Assembly (NCBI GenBank): GCA_963920635.1
Contig: OY987298.1
Span: 65,927,949 to 65,991,948 of the forward strand
Direction of reading: 5' to 3'
Origin: Pseudeuparius sepicola
Lineage: Eukaryota > Arthropoda > Insecta > Coleoptera > Anthribidae
Length of the DNA: 64,000 nt
The notes under the pieces were generated by a model. That model saw nothing but the letters and a program-made list of their open reading frames with translations. It ran no database searches and was not told the DNA's origin. Of the stretch, positions 43,911-52,889 are shown in pieces. The position numbers and the translations under genes are program-made. Within the stretch, counting starts at the first letter, position 1; the number at the start of each line of letters is the position of its first letter.

Positions 43911-44600
43911 TCACATTGAGCCTCTATCAGGGTCATCGAAAAACTCTCGAACATCGTAGAAAGCTTTACCAATCAGATACTTTTTCAAGACATTTTTTAG
44001 TGTGTTTTTAGGTAGGCTTCTAATGCTAGCCGGAAAACAGTTGAAAATTTTTATGACGCTGTATTTTACATTCCTCTGTAAGTACGTAAAGTTATGTCTT
44101 ACAGGTATTAAGTTCTTTTTATGACGGGTATCATAACCATGTGTCATATCACATTCTGTGAATAAATCCCTATTTTCATACACAAACATCACCGAGTCCA
44201 TAACATACATCCCTATTACTGTTAGAATATTTCTAATACACTTTTTTTACATAACCATGATTTTGCGTATAGCGGGCGAGCTACCCCAGAACACCAACCC
44301 ATATCTTAGCCTGGACTGGACGTATGCATAGTAAGCGACGACAGCCGCTTCAGTGCCTACTTGGTCAGCTATCACACGCAAGGCATAACAACACCTGGAT
44401 ATAGAGACGGACAAAATGTCAATGTGAGCCCCCCAGTTCAACCTTCTATCCACATGCAAACCCAAAAAGCACATGTGCTCCAGAAGTTTAAAATTCACCC
44501 CATCGTAGGCAGGTGTTAACTCATCCCCTGTCCTGTTTCCAAAGGCTAAGGTTTGTGTCTTTGACACGTTAAGCAGCAAAACTTTGACCTTGCAGTTGCC
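43911..44600 (-). pseudogene. Older non-LTR RT C-terminal fragment
   Basis: From about 44600 the minus strand reads LLLNVSKTQTLAFGNRTGDE, FKLLEHMCFLGLHVDRRLNW, and LRYGLVFWGSSPAIRKIMVM, then a stop and KKCIRNIL. Separately it gives MYVMDSVMFVYENRDLF, YDTRHKKNLIPVRHNFTYLQ and CFPASIRSLPKNTLKNVLKK to the end. These are the post-YADD and C-terminal RT blocks. About 20 residues are missing around 44230. The element is 5'-truncated and was later hit at its 3' end by the element at 39521-43905. Three copies of a CCGTTTGACGTT-like motif lie upstream (44597, 44671, 44711). Confidence 0.8.
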
Positions 44601-44893
44601 GTTTGACGTTTCGTTACGAGATAAAAACATTAGGAACACGTGTAACCATTTACAATCTACTTTTACTTTGCCGTTTGACATTCCGTTATAGATGGCCAAC
44701 TTTTATCTTTTTCCGTTTGACGTTGGGGTTTCGACCAATCAGAATGCGTATAACAATCACGTGTGTTTAAAATTGTCAGTTTCACTTTAAGTCGCTAAAT
44801 TGGCGTTGGCGCTAGTGCTAGTATCTCCGCGGGAAAAACACATGGCAAAGCGAAGGCTACAATAAATTGTTATTATTCATTTAAAAAAAATCA

Positions 44894-45055
44894 ATGAAGG
44901 TTTTGGTAATCGTCATTTCGATTTGTTTTTCCTTTTCGTTTGGTGACATGGCGATGGCTTCTTCATCCAAAACCGTGACGGAGGATATTTTGCGTGGTTA
45001 TGTATCATCAGAGCATGACGATGCCGACGAGGACCGAGATCTAGTAGGTAATATG
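44894..45055 (+). CDS. Possible first exon of an unrecognised gene
   Basis: An ATG at 44894 (or the downstream MAMASSS) gives MKVLVIVISICFSFSFGDMA and then SSSKTVTEDILRGYVSSEHD and DADEDRDLV, followed by a donor-like GTAGGTAATA at about 45046. If the first Met is used, the hydrophobic stretch looks like a signal peptide; if the second, the product starts with an acidic, cytosolic-looking segment. No homologous family was recognised and no second exon could be identified. The donor region lies in a short tandem duplication. Treat as tentative. Confidence 0.3.
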
Positions 45056-45152
45056 ATGATTTTATATTTAATAATATATATAATATATAGTGAGATCTAG
45101 TAGGTAATTTGAATATTTTATATTTAATAATATATATATATATATATATATA
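45037..45152. repeat. Tandem duplication spanning a splice donor, plus AT microsatellite
   Basis: GAGATCTAGTAGGTAAT and the following AT-rich tail occur twice, about 52 bp apart, ending in a TA microsatellite at 45130-45152. Each copy carries the same GTAGGTAAT donor-like site. Confidence 0.75.
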
Positions 45153-45559
45153 CGTGTAAATCAACGTAGTGACACCAAATACTAAAATGACGTTCACACA
45201 CCCGAAATTTTTAGATATTAGCCCCCCAAGTGGCACCTTGTATATTCTTTCTATACAAATACGTTGTCACACCATATATATATTTTATATATTACCCAAG
45301 TGTATTCCACGCGGCCAACGAAAAATACCGGCCGTGGCGCGGCGCGAACTCACGTGACATTAGGAGTTCTAGCATTGCTTCACTTGTGAAATAGTGTAGG
45401 AAAATTGCAATTCATTGGAATTATTATTAATATTTTATTATTTTATTTGGATAAATTTAGGCACTCAAGGCTAAAAAATATTAACAACAAAATACCTAAC
45501 CTAACCTAAAAATTAAAATTAAAGACTGTTAATTTTGACATTGACATTGAAGCAATACT

Positions 45560-47185
45560 ATCAAAATTCTGTTTGGGGAGATTTGTGAGGAATATCGAAG
45601 TAAGAAGACCCGGAAGTCAAAATAATTTCTCCCTCGAAATTCACCCCTACCAACCCCCAAATGAAGAAAAAAATCAGATATCAAAATTCTGTTTAGGCCA
45701 ATTTGTGAGGAATATCGAACTAAGAAAGCACCAGAATTTAACATAATTTCTCCCCCCAAACTCACCCCCTACCAACCCCCAATAGCAGAACAAAAAGGGA
45801 TAGCAAGATTTTGTTTGGGCCGATTTGTGAGTAATATAGAACTAAGAAAGCATCGGGAGTCAAAATAATTTCTCCCTCCAAATTCACCCCTTAACAACCC
45901 CCAATAGCAGAACAAAAAGGGATATCAAAATTCCGTTTTGGCCGATTTGTGAGGAATATTGAACTAAGAAACTATAGGGAATCAAAATAATTTTCCCCCT
46001 AAACTCAACCCCTACCAATCTCCAAAAGAAGAGTTTGTAGAGAGAAATTATTTTTAGTCCGGATGCTTTCTTAGTTCGATATTCCTCAAAAATCGGGTTA
46101 AACAGAATTTAGATCTCTTTTTCTTTCTCACTTTGGGGGTCGATAGGTGGTGAGTTTAGGGGGAGAAATTATTTTGACTACTAATACTGTCTTACTTTGA
46201 TATTCCTCACAAATCGGCGCAAACTGAATTTTGACATCCCTTTACTTTTTTCTTTTGGTGTTGGTAGAGATTAAGTTTGGGGGGAGAAATTATTTTGACT
46301 CCTGGAGCTTTCTTAGTTCGATATTCCTCACAGTTCTGACAAAACTGAATTTTGATATCCCTTTACTTTCTTCTTTTGGAGGTTGGTAGGAGATGAGTTT
46401 TGGGGGTGAAGTTATTTCCACTCCCGGTATACAAATACGTTCGGACAACTTTTTTGTATATATTTAAAATATTTGTTATTATCATGAGCCAAATGAGAGT
46501 ATACTGGGTATCACTTAAGTCCATATTCCAGAATTGGGATGAAATGTGTTTATTACGGATTATTACTCAGTAAGGATATATTTTCAGGGCGAAAGTGAAT
46601 CAACTTGCCATATTTAATATGGTAGCATCGACTTGAGTACTGAGTAATAATCCTTAACAAACACATTTCATCCCAATTGTGAAATATTGACTTGGTCTGA
46701 ACTCTGAACCCTCCATTTGTATAGGTTAACTCTATGTCATTTTCAGAATAAAGAAAAATATATCAAACTTCTGTTAAGCCCATTTGTGAGGAATATCGAG
46801 CTAAAAAAACATGCGGAGTCAAAATAATTTCTCCCCCCCAAATTCACCACCAACCCACCACCAACATGAGAACAAAAAAGATATCAAAATTTTGTTTGAG
46901 CCGATTTGTGAGGAATATCGAAGTAAGAAAGCATGGAAGTCAACATAATTTCTTCCCCCAAAGTCTTCTTTTGGGGTTGAATTTAGTGAAAAAAATTATT
47001 TTGATTCCAGATGCTATTTAGTCGATATTTCTCACAAATCGGCTCAAAAAGAATTTTGATATTTTTTCGTTCTCATTTTGGGTGTCGGTAGGGGGGAGTT
47101 TTGGGGGAGAAATTAATTAGGCTCCCGTTGCTTTCTTAGTTCAACATTCCTCACAAATGCGCTCAAACAGAATGTTGATATCTTT
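45560..47185. repeat. About 120-bp minisatellite arranged as two palindromes
   Basis: Forward units start at 45561, 45681, 45801 and about 45924 (TCAAAATTCTGTTTGG..., GAGGAATATCGAA, AATAATTTCTCCC). From about 46040 to 46430 the same unit runs in reverse orientation (about three copies: GAGAAATTATTTTGACT, TTCGATATTCCTCACAAATC). A separate hairpin (46540-46680, around GAGTAATAATCC) interrupts. About two forward copies (46770-46960) and two reverse copies (46970-47185) follow. Units are diverged and degenerate. Non-coding. Confidence 0.85.
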
Positions 47186-47295
47186 TTTGCGTAAAAAATA
47201 CGATTTTATGTCTAAAAACCCATTAATTAAAAAAATAAATAATTTTTTAGTAGGCCTAAAATGTCAGGAAGGAACAAGGATGTATGTGATATGGA

Positions 47296-48654
47296 GGGGT
47301 CTAGGACAGTTCAACGCCGCCGTTTTGGAACGGCCGTTTCGGCGCTGGTGATTTGGCGTCATCTCTCATTCGGCGCCAGATATTTGAATAAACCTGTAAT
47401 TAACTGATGTTTTTGGTATCCGAATTCCACAGGTCAAAAATAATAAATTTTAAAATGCGTTTTAACCGATATTCATTTATTTCTTATCTTATTTAAATGC
47501 CTTTCTTGCTTATCAGAAATTATATTTTTGGTATTCGAATTTTACAGGTCAAAAATAATAAATTTTATTAATGCTAATACTTAATTAATACATAAATGCA
47601 TTTACTAATTATTTGACCTAAAACTTATTGTCTAGCATTGGTTAATAAACCCAGGTAACAAATACAAATATGAACAAAAAGGCTATAGTTTTCAGTCGTT
47701 TGAGACTGTTCCTAATAAGTAATAAGAATGGAGGTGTGTGTGTGTGTACGAAATGCGGAAAACCCAAATTTGTCGATGAAGGTTATATTTACATTTTTGA
47801 CAAATTGAGCAAAGACCATATAACAAAGTTTTATCGATGTGAAAAAAGGACCGCTGCAAGGCCAGAATACATGTTAAATATGAAGTTGTGGAGCATTTAC
47901 ATACTCATTCTCACGAGCCAACACCCCCAACACCCCAAATAGAAGTTGATACAGCAAAGCAACAGATGAAATGGCGAGCAGAAGTTACCCAAAAACCCAC
48001 AGCTCAACAAAACAATGCCAAATGCAAGTGCGCTAAGGAAAATGATTCGAAGAACACGAAACGATATTCATATACCACCGGCAGCGCCCCTATCACTTCA
48101 AGAATTTATATATACCACAACAGTACCAAACCATCAACATCAGTGGAACCGAAGAGAGATTTCTGTTGTATGACTCTGGACCCGTATAAAGTAGGATTTT
48201 GCTGTTTGGAAGAACAGGCAGCCTCCGATTCCTTCAACAGACTGAAGCATTATTTGTAGATGGCACGTTCAAATCAGCTCCACCTTTGTTCAAATTTGCT
48301 GGTCATGCACAACCAGCAAAGCTTAGAAAGTACCAACAAGTAGATGCCAGGATTTTAGCATTAGTTAGAGATTTTAACAATAGAGAAATTTTAGATTTTT
48401 TTGATAAATTGGTAAATTATTTTATATTATTATTCTTGTTTGACTAATATACGCATTTATTTTTTGTGTATTATTATTTCGTTTTGACACACAGGCATGT
48501 TGTCCTATCTATTCGATACAAAATTTTTATATTCTAAAAAATATCTTGTTCGCTTTATTTCTTTTTTCCCCGCAAAATCTGGCGCAGAATCGGATGGCGC
48601 CGAATGGGTCGCGCCGAAAGACAGGCGCCGAAACGGACGAATAGTCCCAGTCCC
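47296..48654 (+). mobile_element. FLYWCH-MULE transposon with 8-bp target duplication
   Basis: Both flanks carry GATATGGA (47288-47295 and 48655-48662). The ends are imperfect inverted repeats: GGGGTCTAGGACAGTTC at the left and GGGACTGGGACTATTC on reading the right end inward, followed on both sides by a GC-rich GTTTCGGCGC cluster. It encloses a broken FLYWCH-MULE coding region. Mutator-like elements typically make 8-11 bp duplications, which fits. 1,359 bp, so internally deleted. Confidence 0.88.
47670..48410 (+). pseudogene. MULE transposase with N-terminal FLYWCH finger, frame-shifted and deleted
   Basis: The start reads CTKCGKPKFVDEGYIYIFDK and LSKDHITKFYRCEKR, a FLYWCH zinc finger. Its His pair, EHLHTHSHEPTPP, appears after a frame change near 47870, then VDTAKQQMKWRAEVTQKPTA. 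A second frame change near 48210 leads to LRFLQQTEALFVDGTFKSAP, the MULE motif with the first catalytic Asp (VDGTF). The central catalytic region is missing, and the frame passes to KYQQVDARILALVRDFNNRE and LDFFDKL, the protein's C-terminal region. Non-functional; FLYWCH-MULE proteins are common in hemipteran genomes. Confidence 0.82.
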
Positions 48655-48812
48655 GATATGGAAAATGTCGACGGTACTACCTTGCGGCACTTTTCGCATT
48701 ACAAAATCCATAAAAATATTACTAATTATGTTTATTTGTATGCCACAATTTAAGAAATAAGTGGACATTATTTTAAAGCAGCTTCCAAATTAATACATTT
48801 GTAGGTCTACTG

Positions 48813-49160
48813 AAAACAGCTATGCATTCGATATAGCGCAGGTGTCTAAACGACGCTTTAAAACATCTACGCATTCGATATATCGCAGGTGTCTAAACGA
48901 CGGTTTAGCGAGAGCCGCGGTGCCACTACGTTCCTAGCACAGCAGCGCCCTCTGGAGATTATATCGGTGAACCAAATTTGGATTTTTTCCGATATATAGT
49001 CGAAGTGGCACCTCCAGGAAATTTTGCAGTTATGATCATGACATCTTCTAGCACCCATATATACTGCATTTCCGAAGTGGCACCTCGAGTTGGTGCCACA
49101 ACGTATATATGGGTGCCACTTCGTAGAATTGTGTGTGAATTTGGTGCCACGACGTACATT

Positions 49161-49165
<5 letters not shown>
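48813..49165. repeat. Short direct and inverted repeats
   Basis: GCATTCGATATAGCGCAGGT (with GTCTAAACGACG) at 48827 recurs with one change at about 48877. At 49050-49160, GTGCCAC/GTGGCAC blocks and CATATATAC/GTATATATG blocks alternate in both orientations, ending in a TA microsatellite (49168-49200). No gene recognised. Confidence 0.6.
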
Positions 49166-49203
<38 letters not shown>

Positions 49204-49966
49204 AGGATGTAAGATTAGCGAGTGTAAATGTAACAATTACAAGAAAAGGTGATAATGGGCAAACACTCAAAGTTAACAAAAAGAAAAAACTAGTAACCGC
49301 ATACACGTGTTTCATGCTATTTGGCAATCATCAGTACGGTGTAACATTAACCAAATCAAAAGATAGGCATGATTTGGGAAGCAACAAATGAAGTCCAGGC
49401 AGGAGCCAACAGCACATTTGCAGCTTCAGTCAGCACATCCCCTATTTTGGGGCTTGTACTAACATCGCCACGGAGGCTGCTAAAGCGACCTGCGTTGCTT
49501 CCCAAATCATGCCTATCTTTTGATTTGGTTAATGTTACACCGTACTGATGATTGCCAAATAGCATGAAACACGTGTATGCGGTTACTAGTTTTTTCTTTT
49601 TGTTAACTTTGAGTGTTTGCCCATTATCACCTTTTCTTGTAATTGTTACATTTACACTCGCTAATCTTACATCCTTATTGTCATTGTATCTTGGGTTATG
49701 AAGATTTCCACGCAGGTCGCTTTAGCAGCCTCCGTGGCGATGTTAGTACAAGCCCCAAAATAGGGGATGTGCTGACTGAAGCTGCAAATGTGCTGTTGGC
49801 TCCTGCCTGGACTTCATTTGTTGCTTCCCAAATCATGCCTATCTTTTGATTTGGTTAATGTTACACCGTACTGATGATTGCCAAATAGCATGAAACACGT
49901 GTATGCGGTTACTAGTTTTTTCTTTTTGTTAACTTTGAGTGTTTGCCCATTATCACCTTTTCTTAT
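49204..49966. repeat. Composite palindrome A-B-A'-B'-A'
   Basis: Segment A (49204-49385) and B (49386-49492) on the plus strand are followed by the reverse complement of A (49493-49677), a 33-bp spacer, the reverse complement of B (about 49712-49818), and again the reverse complement of A, truncated (49819-49966). The copies look identical by eye. A translates as KDVRLASVNVTITRKGDNGQ and then LKVNKKKKLVTAYTCFMLFG with HQYGVTLTKSKDRHDLGSN; inverted B reads AGRFSSLRGDVSTSPKIGDV. I do not recognise the protein. The organisation suggests recent repeated inversion-duplication, flanked by AT microsatellites. Confidence 0.8.
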
Positions 49967-50033
49967 ATATATATATATATATATATTATTATATATAAGA
50001 AGGCCCACATCTACAAAACAAAAATTGTTAGAA

Positions 50034-50093
<60 letters not shown>

Positions 50094-50140
50094 GTTAGAA
50101 ATCACTATATATATATATATAATAACAAAAATTGTTAGAA

Positions 50141-50194
<54 letters not shown>

Positions 50195-50195
50195 G
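49967..50195. repeat. AT dinucleotide microsatellites with interspersed 18-mer
   Basis: Long TA runs (49967-49985, 50040-50090, 50105-50120, 50140-50192) are separated by three copies of AAAATTGTTAGAAATCAC. The structure suggests slippage-driven duplication of the 18-mer with its flanking TA tract. Confidence 0.9.
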
Positions 50196-50239
50196 TTTAT
50201 AAAAATAGTATTTTATTTCGTTTATACTTACTATAATAG

Positions 50240-50643
50240 GTTTATAATTTGAGGGACTGTTTCAACAAGGAAAAAAGTTAGAGTCTGGGGATCCTAGCAA
50301 AGAAATAAATTGGAAATATTTTAATAATATGTTATTTTATAGCAAATTTGCAAAACCGCGAAAGTTAGTACTATTTTAACATTTTTACTAGATAACAAAA
50401 AAATATAAAAAACTTTGTAGAACTCATACAGCCACTTTGGCCACAAAAAGAAAACGTGAAACAAAAACTGAAGCTATAAATATGCCCGATAAACGTCCAT
50501 CATCAGCGGATACGGATTCGGCGTTTTCAACTTGGTCGCAAATTGTATCGCCAATGGATAGCAGAGAATATCCTGAACCGGAAGCAACACCATCAACATC
50601 ACGTTCCAAAACACCGGAAACTAAAGCTCAGTATTATACTAGA
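50240..50643 (+). pseudogene. MADF-domain protein exons (MADF second half plus linker)
   Basis: After an acceptor (ATAATAG at 50239), the frame reads VYNLRDCFNKEK. With a one-base shift in an A run (50271-50276) it continues KLESGDPSKEINWKYFNNML and FYSKFAKPRK. This matches the second half of a MADF domain ('W.nLRd.f.ke.kk..sG......w.yf..m.fl'). A donor GTTAGT follows at 50364. The next exon starts after TTTGTAG near 50413 and joins in phase: THTATLATKRKRETKTEAIN and then a Ser/Thr/Pro-rich linker to about 50643. The A-run frameshift may be a real lesion or a read error. The N-terminal MADF half was not found. Confidence 0.6.
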
Positions 50644-50671
50644 TAAAAATACAAAACATTACAGTATAATA

Positions 50672-52095
50672 TACAGGGTTAACTATCACTTAGTACAAAA
50701 AATTTTACCACGTGCGCACGGTGGCTTAAGAAAACATAGAAAAATATTTTTAGATTTTTTTTACTATCTTTAAAAAAAAGGGTAAAAACCCCTATTTTCC
50801 CTGTAAATCTCCGCCTCAAATACGTCATCCAATATGGCTTTGGAACGTACTAATGTCAGCTTGAAGTTATTTCGAGGTGTTGCCGTTGTTTTAGGAAGGA
50901 TGGGATGGAAATACCTTTTTACTCAAACCTATCAAAAAAATACATAAATAACAATCGATTTGAATCTGTACAGCCGCAGCGCTGTGAGATTTACCCGAGG
51001 TTCTCCCGGATTCGACCTCTTAAGCCCTAAATAAAGGCGTAAATTCTGTTTTGATAGTTCGTTCTTTTAGCGCGCAGTGCAGAACCCGAAACAACAGTTT
51101 ATTTTCACTTAAAAGCTCACCCAATGTCCGAGTCAATGTCCTTCCATATTCTGCAACAGCTCGGCTGTCCCAATCCCAATGCAAAACACAGTTAACAATT
51201 TTATCAAAGCGTCGAGTACCGGTCGGTCCGCCGTGGCAACACTTCTTGATTTCCTGTATCCGGGGCACAGGGCGTCTCCAAATTCCACAATTTTCCTTCT
51301 CCTGCCTCGGGCGATGCTCGAGGCTTCTCACTACACTCCGCTTCCCTTTTCTCCGCCTTTTTAGTCCCAAAAACCACGAGACCCACGAAAGCGGGCTGCT
51401 GCCCGCGTGTGCTGTTTACTCCATTACTACTGTACTCCCCTCTTGGCTCTCCCGCGGAAGTCAGGAGGCGATGTTGACCAACCGTATTCCCCTATACATG
51501 TGCAGTGTGCAATGTGTGCTAGTGCAGTTGTGTTTTTTGGTTGCCCTTCGGAGTTTTTCTGGCGAAGGGGATCCTCCTCCGTGGCCGTCAGGCAGATTTC
51601 CTCGTTTCAAACAACAGGAATGGCGGATGGAAACAAGAGGTCCCAACAGATTTAGAAAATGTGATGAATGTTGTGTTGTGTAGTGTTGTGTGACTTCTAA
51701 TGTAAAAAAATGTAAGAAAACAGAAAATGGTGCAATATTCAATCCTGGAAATGTCAGTAAGGTAGGTGTTTCATAGGCATTCTACATGTTCCTTAGAAAG
51801 TAATCGTTTTTAAAACGGAAATCGTAATTTCGTGGTGAATACCCGGATAAATCGATAGACGTGGCAACGCCGCGCTATTTCACTACCTGTAACTCCCATC
51901 GACATAGGCGAAATTTTACGACACATCTCGCGGGCGTCCATAGGCGGCGTTTTTTGAGGGGTTTTAAACAATTTGAAAAAAAATTTTTTTAGGCTTAATA
52001 CAAATGTTAGAAAATTTTTGAAAATTTATTTTGGCAAGTCTAATTTTTCTTTATCTGCCATAAAAATTTTTGTACTAAGTGATAGTTAACCCTGT
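50672..52095. mobile_element. Foldback FB13 with TACAGGGTTAACTATCACTT ends
   Basis: TACAGGGTTAACTATCACTT (50672) and AAGTGATAGTTAACCCTGTA (ending 52095) are perfect complements. Further inside, TTTTTACCA...ATTTTT and GGCGT blocks match only weakly, and the middle (51040-51640) is markedly richer in G and C and single-copy. This resembles a foldback that captured other DNA. It sits between the MADF linker exon and the next exon-like segment. Frames on both strands of the GC-rich middle are long but lack recognisable domains. Confidence 0.75.
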
Positions 52096-52130
52096 ATATT
52101 ATATAATATTTTGTTCTTCTAGGACGTACT

Positions 52131-52440
52131 AAGAAGCGCCTTACCACATCTACCGACATTACAGAAATTGTCGGAGTGGCGAAGAATATTGCTGCATCTT
52201 TGCAGCACGAACGTGAAGATGATAGATTGAAAGATCCGAACTGGACAATTGTAAATTATATTTACTCCCGGTTAAGGACGGAAATAAAACGTCATCACCT
52301 CGCGACGACCTTCATTTGACCGTGTTCCTAACTAGGATAAATGTTGCTAAAACAGAAATTGGGTACTGGAGTGCAAAAATTGCGCAAGTGTCTGTAAGAT
52401 GGCGCTGGAGTTGGAGAGCGGCCATTGGTACAGAGCGAGA
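52131..52440 (+). pseudogene. Exon-like segment, possibly the BESS end of the MADF gene
   Basis: After CTTCTAG, the frame reads RTKKRLTTSTDITEIVGVAK and then NIAASLQHEREDDRLKDPNW, TIVNYIYSRLRTEI. A frame change then gives SSPRDDLHLTVFLTRINVAK. The hydrophobic/charged alternation with 'lr.ei...pr..lhl.v.l..inva' is reminiscent of the BESS motif that ends MADF-BESS proteins. Splice phase to the previous exon does not close, so this is tentative. From 52440 to 52830 nothing was recognised. Confidence 0.35.
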
Positions 52441-52837
52441 ATAAAAAGTAATGTTTCGCCTTGCTAAAATAAGTTTCCGTTCCTTATAAGTTGTTTTGTT
52501 GGCCGGCAAGGTCGTTGGTCGGAACCAGGGGTCTAGGGGGAGGCAGGCGGACCCCCTTTTTTTTATACAAATAACAGCACATCGCTCCCATCCTGGCGTA
52601 TTTTGGGATTGAAACTGAATTGTTAAACACAAAATAATAATATGAATATTTACGCTCCTTTATTTTTCTATATTTTTTCATAATTATTAAGATTCTGTTG
52701 TATTTGATCCAAAGTTGATGTAAAGTTGTGAATTTTGTTAGATACGTGAAATACCTACTATTTGCTGATATCTTAATATATGTATTATTTTGGCATACAT
52801 TTAGAGTAATGGAAAATGTAATGTAAATAAATTTATA

Positions 52838-52889
52838 GGTACTACCATAGAAGAATTTACGTAGTAGATTCTTCTATGGTACTACCTAA
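52838..52889. repeat. Short hairpin with 20-bp stem
   Basis: AGGTACTACCATAGAAGAAT and ATTCTTCTATGGTACTACCT pair with one mismatch around an 11-base loop. It could be a tiny element footprint. The stem is too short for a typical pre-miRNA. Confidence 0.7.

Noticed and set aside
45529..45765. Minus-strand frame over the minisatellite
   Set aside because: Repeated translation of the 120-bp unit with no conserved domain.
49900..50138. Frames rich in Ile-Tyr repeats
   Set aside because: Pure translation of TA microsatellites.
51051..51683. 210-codon open frame on the plus strand
   Set aside because: Overlapping frames are open on both strands in a GC-rich patch inside a foldback, with no domain; not called as a gene.
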